Of a stretch of DNA of 64,000 nt, positions 33,802 to 42,424 are shown in pieces. The stretch's first letter is position 1, and each line of letters starts with the position of its first letter. The notes under the pieces are model-generated. The model made no database searches. It had not been told where the DNA came from and worked only from the letters and a program-made list of their open reading frames with translations. Origin of the DNA: Planctomicrobium piriforme (lineage in GTDB: Bacteria > Planctomycetota > Planctomycetia > Planctomycetales > Planctomycetaceae); the NCBI RefSeq assembly GCF_900113665.1, contig NZ_FOQD01000016.1:1-64000 (forward strand), written 5' to 3'. The position numbers and the translations under genes were made by a program.

Positions 33802-34067
33802 GACTCAATCTCCATTGCAGGGTTCAACTCTTCAGTAAGACGACTTGGAGGTGAGAGAGCAAACCCCGCGCCCGCCACGCCTGATCGTCACCTGACTGTA
33901 ATGTTAACCCCGCGAGGTGGCACTCGGTGTTGGGAAATTGTGACATTCAAGCCAAAAGGAACGTCAGCCAATGCCCAATGGCTGACTTGGCGTTCAGAAA
34001 GAATCCGTTTCTGACTCCCGAGCGATCCGATCGAACCTTGATCGTTCACAAGCGGACCGCATTCACC

Positions 34068-36782
34068 TCAAGGTGTCACTTTCATAGCGGTAACCACATC
34101 ATCTCGCGTCAACGGCTTTGAGTTCAATTGCAGGGTGGCATTCCCCGCATATTGTTTTTGCAGCGGAGCGAGTTCGGGGGTGGCTTCGGCACTGAAGAGC
34201 GACAGCGAGGCCGGGGCGGCGATCGCAGCCAGGCCGCCGAGGCCGCCGTATTTGAGGGCGCCAGGAACAAGGTTCGGGTGCAGGGCGGTGTCGATCTCGT
34301 CGAAGGCGAACCCGTTGAGGTCGACCAATGTTCGGGCGACTGCCGTTTGCGGCCAGCGGGATCTCGCGAGGAGGGCCCAGACTCCAGCTTCGCCAGTGCC
34401 GATGAGTTCGATCCGGTTGAAATCCATCTTCGAGAGTGCCTGATGAACGCGGTCGATGTCGATCACCCGTTCTGCCAGCAGGGGGCGGTTGTAGCCGTAG
34501 ACGAAGCCGGTGTAGTCGACTCCTTCTACCGACGCCACATGGCTCGGTGAGACCGATTTCATCTCGGTCAGATACGGATTGGTTTCATTGGCAGTCGAAC
34601 CTGTCAGCAGCAGGTCGGCGCTGGCGACCGTCCACCCGGCATCGAGCAGCGACTGCACGGCCGGTTCCGGATTGCCATCGGCGGCGAGCAGGTGCGACTT
34701 CCCGGCTGAGTCGAGCCACAGGGCGAGCTTACCGCTGGCTTTCGTTGGCTTCAGCAGCAGACAGGGGACATTGGTCTGCTCGCAGGTGACCGTGAAGTCT
34801 TGTGCGATGGTCCCCCCGGTAAGTGGACGAGGGGTGCCTAGAACTGTTGCGATCTCGCCTGTTGCGGTCGGGAGGAGGACTGCCACCGCAGGTTTCATCA
34901 CGGCCTGATATTCCTTGGCCGGCTTCGCGACGAGGGCTTCGAAGGCGGCGCGATCGCGAGTGCGCATTTGTTCGCGCAAAGCGGATTCGTCGAGAGCATC
35001 GGCCGGGGCCGGGTGGGTTTCATCGAAGACCGTCATCTCTTCCCGGCTCAACGGCCAGAAATCGGACTGCTGAACAGGAGCGGCCTTGGCCAGATGCAGG
35101 TGCTGGTTGAACCAGTCGAACATCATCTCCCGCGAGACTTCGTTGTAGTTGTGACTGAACTGCGGGAAGCAGTGCGCCGCCACGTCGTCCCATTTTCCGT
35201 AGAAGCCGTACACCTGTTTCAGTTCCGGCAGTCCCCGGGTTTCGATGCGGATCGTCCAGTCGTCCGCACCCGTCATCGCCATTGGCCGCGGAGCACACAG
35301 GGCCGCAATCGCGATGTTGTTGATGCCGATGCGCAGCAGATCGGAGTTCTCGCAGATGCAGCCCCCCTGCATGGCGGTTGAGACCATCACAGCGGGAAAG
35401 GCGACAGTCGCTCGTGAATCGAGGGCGCACAACAGAAACGTCTGCGTGCCGCCGCCGCTGGCGCCTGTCACGCCAATGCGTGTGGGGTCGACGTCGTCCA
35501 GCGAGGTGATGAAATCGAGTGCGCGAATCGAGTTCCACGTCTGCAGACCAAGTTTATTGTGGAGCCACAAACTCGCATCGGCATCGGCAAACCCGGCGCG
35601 ATGCGACAACGGCTTGTTATCGGCCACGCCGATCATGTCATAGTGAAAGACGACGCAGCCCATGCGCGCGAGTTGGACCATGCGAGCCTGTAACGGGTGC
35701 CGCGCGCCGGAGAGAAAGCTTTCTGCTCCGGACGCCAGTTGCTTCTCCGCTTCGACGACGCCCGCATCATGAAATCGTCCTTCCTGCCAATGGCCGTGCG
35801 GGCAGAGGACACCGGGCATGCGGCCGGTCGAGACCTTGGGACGATAGAGACTGCCGGTGACGTACTGGCCGGGGGCGCTGCTGAAGCAAACTCGATCGAT
35901 CGTGTAGTCGCCGCGATCGACTCGACCGTGAATCACCGGGTTGAGATCTGTCTTCTCAGGCCAGGGATACAAACCACAGGCGACCTGCACCTGAGTTCGC
36001 AGCTTGGCTGATTCTGTTTCCCACTCGGCCAGAGTCGCCGGAGGCGTCCAGGGGTGGTACGCATCGTAGAGCGTCCGCACCGGCCCGAGTCGAGCGTCGC
36101 GTGTGACGTACGGACGAATGAGGTCAGCCCAGACCTGATAGCCCTCGGGACTCATGTGCAGGCCGTCCTGCACGAACAGTTCTGGCCGTGGGAGACCGTC
36201 GGTCCCGAGCATGGGGGCGTCGATGTCGATGAAGGTCGCCAGCGGCGATTTTTCGCATTCCTTCTTGATCAGGTCGTTGGCGAGCCGCACCTGTTCGATG
36301 AGATTCCAGCGTTTGATGCTGGGCTTGATGCCGATGTACAGCAACCGCGTCTGCGGCAGGCTCTGCTGCATCTTCGCCAGAAACTTGCGGAACTGCCCGG
36401 CCACTTCCTCGGGCGTTCGCTTCTTGCCGATGTCGTTATCGCCGGCGTACAGCACCACCAGCCGAGGACGATACGGCTTCACGATCCGGTCGAAGAAATG
36501 GACCGAATCCGAAAGCTCCGAACCGCCAAAGCCGCGATTGAGGGCGTCGAGACCGGGGAAGGATGTCTCCAACTTCCACAGCCGCGCGCTCGAACTCCCG
36601 ACGAACACCACCTGACCCGGCTTGGGCGGAGATTTCTCGTCAGCCGCTTCAAACTTTTTGATCTCCGGTTCCCACCGCTGCGGCCCGGTTGGCGTGGTTT
36701 CCTGCGCGATCGCCCACTGCGCCGACAGCACCAGCGCCAGAAGTCCGCAAAACAACAATCCAGGCCGCCGGTTGCGAGACAT
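34068..36782 (-). CDS. Exported double esterase: SGNH hydrolase fused to alpha/beta-hydrolase
   Basis: A 904-residue protein starting MSRNRRPG with GGAG upstream; a signal peptide ends near AQWAIAQ. Domain 1 (about 30-240) is SGNH/GDSL: FVGSSSARLW (nucleophile near 63-65), LYAGDNDIG and the DGLHMSPEGY His-Asp dyad. Domain 2 (about 250-890) is an acetylxylan-esterase/dienelactone-hydrolase-type alpha/beta hydrolase: GVLCPHGHWQEGRF, a GASGGGTQTF nucleophile elbow near 440, and MAMTGADDW plus SHNYNE for the acid and His. Likely removes acyl groups from polysaccharides outside the cytoplasm. The fusion means two activities on one substrate. Confidence 0.85.
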   Translation of the reverse strand: MSRNRRPGLLFCGLLALVLSAQWAIAQETTPTGPQRWEPEIKKFEAADEKSPPKPGQVVFVGSSSARLWKLETSFPGLDALNRGFGGSELSDSVHFFDRIVKPYRPRLVVLYAGDNDIGKKRTPEEVAGQFRKFLAKMQQSLPQTRLLYIGIKPSIKRWNLIEQVRLANDLIKKECEKSPLATFIDIDAPMLGTDGLPRPELFVQDGLHMSPEGYQVWADLIRPYVTRDARLGPVRTLYDAYHPWTPPATLAEWETESAKLRTQVQVACGLYPWPEKTDLNPVIHGRVDRGDYTIDRVCFSSAPGQYVTGSLYRPKVSTGRMPGVLCPHGHWQEGRFHDAGVVEAEKQLASGAESFLSGARHPLQARMVQLARMGCVVFHYDMIGVADNKPLSHRAGFADADASLWLHNKLGLQTWNSIRALDFITSLDDVDPTRIGVTGASGGGTQTFLLCALDSRATVAFPAVMVSTAMQGGCICENSDLLRIGINNIAIAALCAPRPMAMTGADDWTIRIETRGLPELKQVYGFYGKWDDVAAHCFPQFSHNYNEVSREMMFDWFNQHLHLAKAAPVQQSDFWPLSREEMTVFDETHPAPADALDESALREQMRTRDRAAFEALVAKPAKEYQAVMKPAVAVLLPTATGEIATVLGTPRPLTGGTIAQDFTVTCEQTNVPCLLLKPTKASGKLALWLDSAGKSHLLAADGNPEPAVQSLLDAGWTVASADLLLTGSTANETNPYLTEMKSVSPSHVASVEGVDYTGFVYGYNRPLLAERVIDIDRVHQALSKMDFNRIELIGTGEAGVWALLARSRWPQTAVARTLVDLNGFAFDEIDTALHPNLVPGALKYGGLGGLAAIAAPASLSLFSAEATPELAPLQKQYAGNATLQLNSKPLTRDDVVTAMKVTP

Positions 36783-36934
36783 TTGAACTCCAGTCGGGAG
36801 TAAGAGAGACAACACGCCGACTTTAGCCGGAGCGAACCGGGTTTTCCAATTCGTGCGAGGATTCGGCGTTTCATTCCTGCTATCTTCACAGCGAATTCAA
36901 ATCAGCGACTCCCTCTCTTTGAATCCTGCAAAGC

Positions 36935-38584
36935 ATGCCGCTCCTCAAAATTGCCAATGGCCGCATTTATGATCCTGCTCATGGCCGTGACGGCGTGGTC
37001 GGGGATTTGTGGATTCGCGATGGCATTGTGATTGCGCCGCCGGCGGGAGCGGACGTTCGGGCGGATCGGGTGATTGATGCCACCGGGCTGGTGGTGATGC
37101 CGGGCGGGGTTGATATGCATTGCCATATCGCCGGCTCGAAAGTGAATGCGGCTCGCAAAATGCGGCCGGAGGACAAGCAGCCGTTTGCCCGTCACGGAGC
37201 GTTTCGGTCGGGGACGGGTGGCACCGTTCCCAGTACGTTTACGACCGGATACCTGTACGCGGGACTGGGTTATACGGCCGCGTTTGATGCCGCCGTGCCG
37301 CCGCTGTCGGCCCGGCATGTGCATGAAGAGTTTCACGACACGCCCATTCTCGACAAGGGCTTCTTCGTGATGCTGGGGAACAATCAATATTTGCTCCAGC
37401 AGTTGGCGGCAGGCGATCATCGTCAGGCCTGCAACTACCTGGGCTGGATTGTGAATACGGCTCGGGCGTATGGGGTGAAGGTGGTCAATCCCGGCGGCGT
37501 GGAAGTCTGGAAGCAGTCAGGCGGCAGCGTGCGGTCGATTGATGACGTGATTCCCGAGTTCAACATCACGCCGCGACAAATCGTGCGGGAGATTGCCAGA
37601 AGTGTGGACGAACTCGGTCTGCCCCATGCGATGCATCTGCACTGCACCAACCTGGGCGTGCCGGGGAATGCCAGTACCACGCTTGAAACGATGCAGGCTC
37701 TCGAAGGACATCGGGCACATCTCGCACATATCCAGTTTCACAGCTACGGCGGCGACCCTGACGACCAGTCCACGTTCTGCTCGCGAGTGCCGGAACTGGT
37801 GGAATACATCTCGGCACATCCCAACGTGTCAGTCGATGTCGGGCAGGTGCTTTTCGGCCCGGCAACGGCCATGACCGGTGACAGTGCGCTCGGCTATTAC
37901 CTGCACAAGCTGCTGGGGGCGAAATGGTATAGCTGCGATCTGGAGATGGAGGCCGGCTGCGGGATCGTGCCGATTGTCTACAAGCAGAAGTCGTTCGTGC
38001 ATGCCCTGCAATGGGCGATTGGACTCGAATGGTATCTGCTGATGCCTGACCCCTGGCGAATCGCCATGAGTACCGACCATCCAAACGGGGCATCGTTCCT
38101 GGCGTACCCGCAGATCATCGCACTGTTGATGGACCGCAATCGTCGGGACGAGATGCTGCAGCAACTACCGGCAGGCATTCGCGAGAAATGCACGCTGGGG
38201 GACATCACGCGGGAATACACGCTGAGCGAGATCGCCATCATCACCCGCGCGGCGCCTGCGCGGATGCTCGGCCTGACGCAGAAGGGGCATCTCGGACCTG
38301 GCGCGGACGGCGACGTGACTCTCTATCAGCCACAGACCGACCTGCAACAGATGTTCGAACTGCCGCGCTATCTGGTCTGTGGGGGAGAAGTGATTCTCGA
38401 CGACGGCGAGCTGGTGAAAGAACAACCAGGCCGCACACTCTACTCTGCCCCCGGCTTTGACGAAGCCTGCGTGCCCGCGATTGCCGACTGGTTCAATGAG
38501 CACTATTCACTGCGGTTCGGGAACTACGGAGTCGACGACAACTTCCTGCCGCACGGACGTGAGGTGGCTTGCGTCCAAAAGTGA
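36935..38584 (+). CDS. fhcA: Formylmethanofuran dehydrogenase subunit A
   Basis: A 549-residue amidohydrolase-fold protein. GGVDMHCHIAGSKVNAARKM (metal His62 and His64), HLHCTNLG, IQFHSYGGDP, MSTDHPNGA and the C-terminal YSAPGFDEA...LRFGNYGV layout are characteristic of FwdA/FmdA/FhcA. In planctomycetes and methylotrophs, FhcA is part of the formyltransferase/hydrolase complex that releases formate from formyl-methanofuran in tetrahydromethanopterin-linked C1 oxidation. The other subunits (FhcB, C, D) are not adjacent here. The start at 36935 is the first ATG of the conserved region (MPLLKIANGRIYDP). Confidence 0.92.
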   Translation: MPLLKIANGRIYDPAHGRDGVVGDLWIRDGIVIAPPAGADVRADRVIDATGLVVMPGGVDMHCHIAGSKVNAARKMRPEDKQPFARHGAFRSGTGGTVPSTFTTGYLYAGLGYTAAFDAAVPPLSARHVHEEFHDTPILDKGFFVMLGNNQYLLQQLAAGDHRQACNYLGWIVNTARAYGVKVVNPGGVEVWKQSGGSVRSIDDVIPEFNITPRQIVREIARSVDELGLPHAMHLHCTNLGVPGNASTTLETMQALEGHRAHLAHIQFHSYGGDPDDQSTFCSRVPELVEYISAHPNVSVDVGQVLFGPATAMTGDSALGYYLHKLLGAKWYSCDLEMEAGCGIVPIVYKQKSFVHALQWAIGLEWYLLMPDPWRIAMSTDHPNGASFLAYPQIIALLMDRNRRDEMLQQLPAGIREKCTLGDITREYTLSEIAIITRAAPARMLGLTQKGHLGPGADGDVTLYQPQTDLQQMFELPRYLVCGGEVILDDGELVKEQPGRTLYSAPGFDEACVPAIADWFNEHYSLRFGNYGVDDNFLPHGREVACVQK

Positions 38585-38628
38585 GTGTTGATCGTTGAGA
38601 GTCTTTTCAACCATCAACCTTCAACCAT

Positions 38629-39888
38629 CTATCCCCTCACCTGTCCATCACCCCAGGCGACGTACTTATAGCTCGTCAGCTCTTTCAGACCGCAGGGCCC
38701 GCGGGCGTGGAATTTGTCGGTGCTGATGCCGATTTCTGCGCCGAGTCCAAACTCGCCGCCGTCGTTGAAGCGGGTGCTGGCGTTGACGATCACGGCGGCC
38801 GAATCGACTTGTTGCACGAACTTCTGAGCGGCACTCAGGTCGTTGGTGATGATGGCGTCGGTATGGTGCGAGCCGTATTCGGTGATGTGGGCGATGGCCT
38901 CGTCGATGCTGTCGACCACTTTTGCCGAGATTTTCAGGTCCAGGTACTCGGTGCGGTAGTCTTGCTCAGTGGCCGTGAGTGCCCCGGGAATCAGGCTGCG
39001 AATGCGTTCATCTCCCCGGATCTCGACCTGTTGCGATTGCAGCGCCTTGCCGGCCCGAGGGAGGAACTTCTCCATGACGTCGACATGGACGAGAAATGAT
39101 TCGGCTGCGTTGCAGACGCCGGTTCGCGAACACTTGCTGTTGATGAGAATGCGTTCGGCCATGTCGAGGTCGGCAGCCTTGTCGATGTAGACATGACACA
39201 CGCCGTCAAAGTGTTTGATGACGGGCATCGTCGCTTCCGCGGCGACTCGTTCAATCAGCGACTTGCCGCCGCGGGGAATCGTGACGTCGATCAGTTCGTG
39301 CATCTTGAGGAAGTGTCCGACGGCGGCGCGATCGGTCGTCTCGACCAGTTGCACGGCATGTTCCGGCAGGCCGCATTCGATCAGCGTCGATTTCAGCAGT
39401 CGGTACAGTGCCAGGTTGCTGTGCAGTGCTTCCTTGCCGCCCCGCAGGATAACGGCGTTGCCGCTTTTCACGCAGAGGGCCGCGGCATCGGCGGTGACGT
39501 TAGGCCGCGATTCGTAGATGAAGAAGACGACTCCCAGCGGCACTCGCACCTGCATCACCATCAGCCCGTTCGGGCGAGGATTGCTGGAGATGACTTCGCC
39601 AACGGGGTCCGGCAGTGCCGTCACTTCTTCGAGCGCGGAGGCGATACCAGCTAAACGTGCTGGGGTCAGCCGCAGGCGATCGGTTTCGGCGTCGGTCAGG
39701 CCGTATTCGGGGGCTTTGGAGATGTCGAGTTCGTTGGCAGCAATCAACTGGGCTGATTGTTCGCGAATCGCCGCTGCCGACCGACGCAGCCAGGCGTTCT
39801 TCTGCTCACCGCGAACCGTTGCCAGCTTGCGCGACGCCGCCCGCGCCTGTTTTGCGACTCGTTCGGTGTAAAGTTTTAGATCGTCCAT
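38629..39888 (-). CDS. proA: Glutamate-5-semialdehyde dehydrogenase
   Basis: A 419-residue aldehyde dehydrogenase fold protein of normal ProA length. Diagnostic segments are PLGVVFFIYESRPNVTADAA, NAVILRGGKEALHSN, SKCSRTGVCNAAES with catalytic Cys259, ITEYGSHHTDAIIT and the C-terminal FNDGGEFGLGAEIGISTDK and GLKELTSYKY. It reduces gamma-glutamyl phosphate to glutamate semialdehyde in proline synthesis. proB is not adjacent. Convergent with fhcA, with an imperfect hairpin of GTTGA words between. Confidence 0.97.
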   Translation of the reverse strand: MDDLKLYTERVAKQARAASRKLATVRGEQKNAWLRRSAAAIREQSAQLIAANELDISKAPEYGLTDAETDRLRLTPARLAGIASALEEVTALPDPVGEVISSNPRPNGLMVMQVRVPLGVVFFIYESRPNVTADAAALCVKSGNAVILRGGKEALHSNLALYRLLKSTLIECGLPEHAVQLVETTDRAAVGHFLKMHELIDVTIPRGGKSLIERVAAEATMPVIKHFDGVCHVYIDKAADLDMAERILINSKCSRTGVCNAAESFLVHVDVMEKFLPRAGKALQSQQVEIRGDERIRSLIPGALTATEQDYRTEYLDLKISAKVVDSIDEAIAHITEYGSHHTDAIITNDLSAAQKFVQQVDSAAVIVNASTRFNDGGEFGLGAEIGISTDKFHARGPCGLKELTSYKYVAWGDGQVRG

Positions 39889-39969
39889 GGGAGGGGAAAG
39901 GGCTGAGAGGCCAGGGGCCAGGGGTCAGGAAAAACAGGGAGGACAGTTGAGCGATCGAATTGGTTCACT

Positions 39970-40050
39970 GGGAGGGCGAAGCTCCTGCTGAGCCGCAAAC
40001 GAGATCACGCTTTCACTTTGATGGCGGCTCGGCGGGAGCCTCGCCCTCCC
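39970..40050. repeat. 27-nt imperfect palindrome with GGGAGGGCGA ends
   Basis: Arms 39970-39996 and 40024-40050 are complementary at 23 of 27 positions (GGGAGGGCGA... / ...TCGCCCTCCC), with a 27-nt spacer. Six T follow only on the plus strand, where no gene ends, so this is a REP-like palindromic element rather than the ppk1 terminator. Confidence 0.75.
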
Positions 40051-40057
40051 TTTTTTA

Positions 40058-42181
40058 TCAAACTTCCGGTCGGTGCGGTTCGAACACCGTGCGGCGGCGG
40101 CGTTCCATGCGTCGGACTGTTTCACGGGCCTGGCGGTACAGTTCTTCCTGTGCCCTGACCGCCGGTGATTCCGTGTCGCGAATCCGCTGGTAAGTGCCGT
40201 CCGGCTGCAGAAGCGACGATTTCACGTTGTCCTTGAAGTACGTTTCCAGAATCGACAGCAGCCGACGGCGGCAGCCTTCCGACTCCACCGGCACCAGCAA
40301 TTCCTTGCGGTGGTCCAGGTTGCGGGCCATCCAGTCGGCGCTGGAGATGAACAGCTTCGGGTCGCCGCCGTGATGGAAGTACAAAATTCTTGCGTGCTCG
40401 AGGAACCGGTCAACCACGCTGACCACGCGAATGTTCTCGCTCAACCCTGGCACGCCCGGTTTCAGGCAGCAGACGCCGCGAATGTTGAGCAGGATTTCGA
40501 CCCCTGCCTTCGACGCCTGATACAGAGAGTTAATCAGCGACGTATCCGTCAGGGCATTCAGTTTGAGAATAATGCGGGCTTCGTCGCCGTCGCGCTGGCG
40601 GCCGATTTCAGCCTCGACCAGTTCCTGCAGCGTGTCCCGCAATCGCAGCGGCGCGGCGGAGAGCTTGCGATAGCTGTAGGGGGGCTGCGAATACCCGGCG
40701 ATCGCATTGAAGAAGGACAGGGCATCGACTCCCAGATCTTCATTGCTGGTCAACAGTGAGGCATCGCTGTAGAGCCGGGCGGTGGTCTCGTTGTAGTTGC
40801 CGGTGCCGAAGTGCAGATACCGCTGAATGCCATGCGGCTCGCGGCGGACGATGATGCACACCTTGGCGTGCGTCTTGAGTCCTTTGACTCCGTAGATCAC
40901 TTGCGCGCCGCGGGCTTCGAGTTCGTGGGCCTGCTTCAGGTTTCTTTCTTCGTCGAAACGGGCCTTGAGTTCGAGCAGCACTGTCACATGCTTGCCGTTC
41001 TCGACGGCACGGAGCAGGGCCTTGACGATCTGACTGTCGCGGCTGATGCGGTAGAGCGTCTGCTTGATGGAGATGACGTCGGGATCGTCAGCCGCTTCTT
41101 CAATCAGCCGCACGACGGGCTCGTAGCTCTCGTACGGGTGATACAGCAGCACATCGCGTTCGGCGAGAATGTCGAACATCAACTCTTCGGAAGGCACCTC
41201 GGTGGAATTCACCGGTGGCCAGGGTTCGTCTTTCAGATTCTCGAAGCCGCGGCGAGTCGCAATGTCGATCAGCGATCCCAGGTCGACGGGGCCGGGGACC
41301 CGCATCAGTTCGAGATCGGTGACGTCGAGTTGCTTCTTCAGGAACTCGGTGATCTCGGGTGAAGCGGATTGTTCGATTTCGAGTCGAATGCAGTCGGCTG
41401 AGGTTCGAGCCCTCAACACGTCCGCCATGTTCCAGGCGAGGCCGTACGGCGTCAGCTCCTGCACTTCGACTTCGGCATTCCGGGTGAGGCGGAACGGAAT
41501 GCATTCGTCGACGTCTTCGCCGGGAAAGAACTCCTCAATGGACATGGCGATCACGTCTTCGAGCTGCATGTACGCCAGCCCTTTTTCGGACGGCACGGTA
41601 ATGAACCGCGACAGGCTCTTGCCGACCGGAATAATCGCGAACCGCGGCAACTGGGCATCAGGCTGGTCCCCCTCCCCGATGGGCGGAAGTCGGACGCAGA
41701 TGCTGAGGACCTGATTCGCCAACAGCGGGAAGGGAACTCCTTCTTCGATGGCCATCGGGGTCAGGACAGAAAAAATCTCCTGTTCGAAGATCTGCCGGAC
41801 CAGTCGGCGCTGGGTGGTGTTGAGTTGCTGCGGCAACAGACGCTGAATCCCCTGCTCGGCCAGCAGCGGCACCATTTCCTGCAGATAGCAGCGGAACTGA
41901 TCGGCGACCATCCGGGCGATGCGTTCCCGCACGCGGTCGAGTTGCTGTTGCGGGGTGAGACCAGATGGAGCCGGGCGGATTGCCCCCGCTTCCACCAGCG
42001 TTGCCAGCGCGCCGACGCGAACGCGAAAGAACTCGTCGAGATTGGAACTCGAGATCGCCAGAAATTTCAGGCGTTCCAGCAGGGGCACCTGCGGATCGAG
42101 CGCTTCGTTCAGGACGCGCTGATTGAACTCGAGCCAGCTCAGCTCGCGGTCAAAATACACTGTGGCGGAATCGGTGCTCAT
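40058..42181 (-). CDS. ppk1: Polyphosphate kinase 1
   Basis: A 707-residue protein from ATG 42181, which fits the conserved N-terminus (YFDRELSWLEFNQRVL) better than ATG 42214. PPK1 reversibly moves the gamma-phosphate of ATP onto polyphosphate. Visible motifs are LAISSSNLDEFFRVRVG, LLYHPYESYEP, ISIKQTLYRISRDS, GLKTHAKVCIIVRR holding the catalytic His (about residue 438), and LHFGTGNYNETTARLYSD. Length is normal for the family. It is a cytoplasmic or membrane-peripheral enzyme for phosphate storage and stress. Confidence 0.96.
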   Translation of the reverse strand: MSTDSATVYFDRELSWLEFNQRVLNEALDPQVPLLERLKFLAISSSNLDEFFRVRVGALATLVEAGAIRPAPSGLTPQQQLDRVRERIARMVADQFRCYLQEMVPLLAEQGIQRLLPQQLNTTQRRLVRQIFEQEIFSVLTPMAIEEGVPFPLLANQVLSICVRLPPIGEGDQPDAQLPRFAIIPVGKSLSRFITVPSEKGLAYMQLEDVIAMSIEEFFPGEDVDECIPFRLTRNAEVEVQELTPYGLAWNMADVLRARTSADCIRLEIEQSASPEITEFLKKQLDVTDLELMRVPGPVDLGSLIDIATRRGFENLKDEPWPPVNSTEVPSEELMFDILAERDVLLYHPYESYEPVVRLIEEAADDPDVISIKQTLYRISRDSQIVKALLRAVENGKHVTVLLELKARFDEERNLKQAHELEARGAQVIYGVKGLKTHAKVCIIVRREPHGIQRYLHFGTGNYNETTARLYSDASLLTSNEDLGVDALSFFNAIAGYSQPPYSYRKLSAAPLRLRDTLQELVEAEIGRQRDGDEARIILKLNALTDTSLINSLYQASKAGVEILLNIRGVCCLKPGVPGLSENIRVVSVVDRFLEHARILYFHHGGDPKLFISSADWMARNLDHRKELLVPVESEGCRRRLLSILETYFKDNVKSSLLQPDGTYQRIRDTESPAVRAQEELYRQARETVRRMERRRRTVFEPHRPEV

Positions 42182-42424
42182 AAACGTCTCAACTGAGGTC
42201 AGTCTGATCGGCACAGTTGTACCAGTTTCGCCTGCAATTCAAACGCCTGTCGGGGGATTGGGGCGAATCCAGGCAGGCCGGAGGTCCGGAATTCCAGACT
42301 CAAAATTCGAACTGGAAGGCTCCAGAACTGATGCAAAACGCAGTTCCAGTCGTTTATGATAGTTTCATTGAAGTTGACTTATTTGTTTTTTGCCTGTTTT
42401 CGTCCAGCGGTATCCGAGAGTTCC

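Noticed and set aside
33595..34014. 139-codon plus-strand frame
   Set aside because: Antisense of the small LEA-like gene and its terminator, without coding character beyond it.
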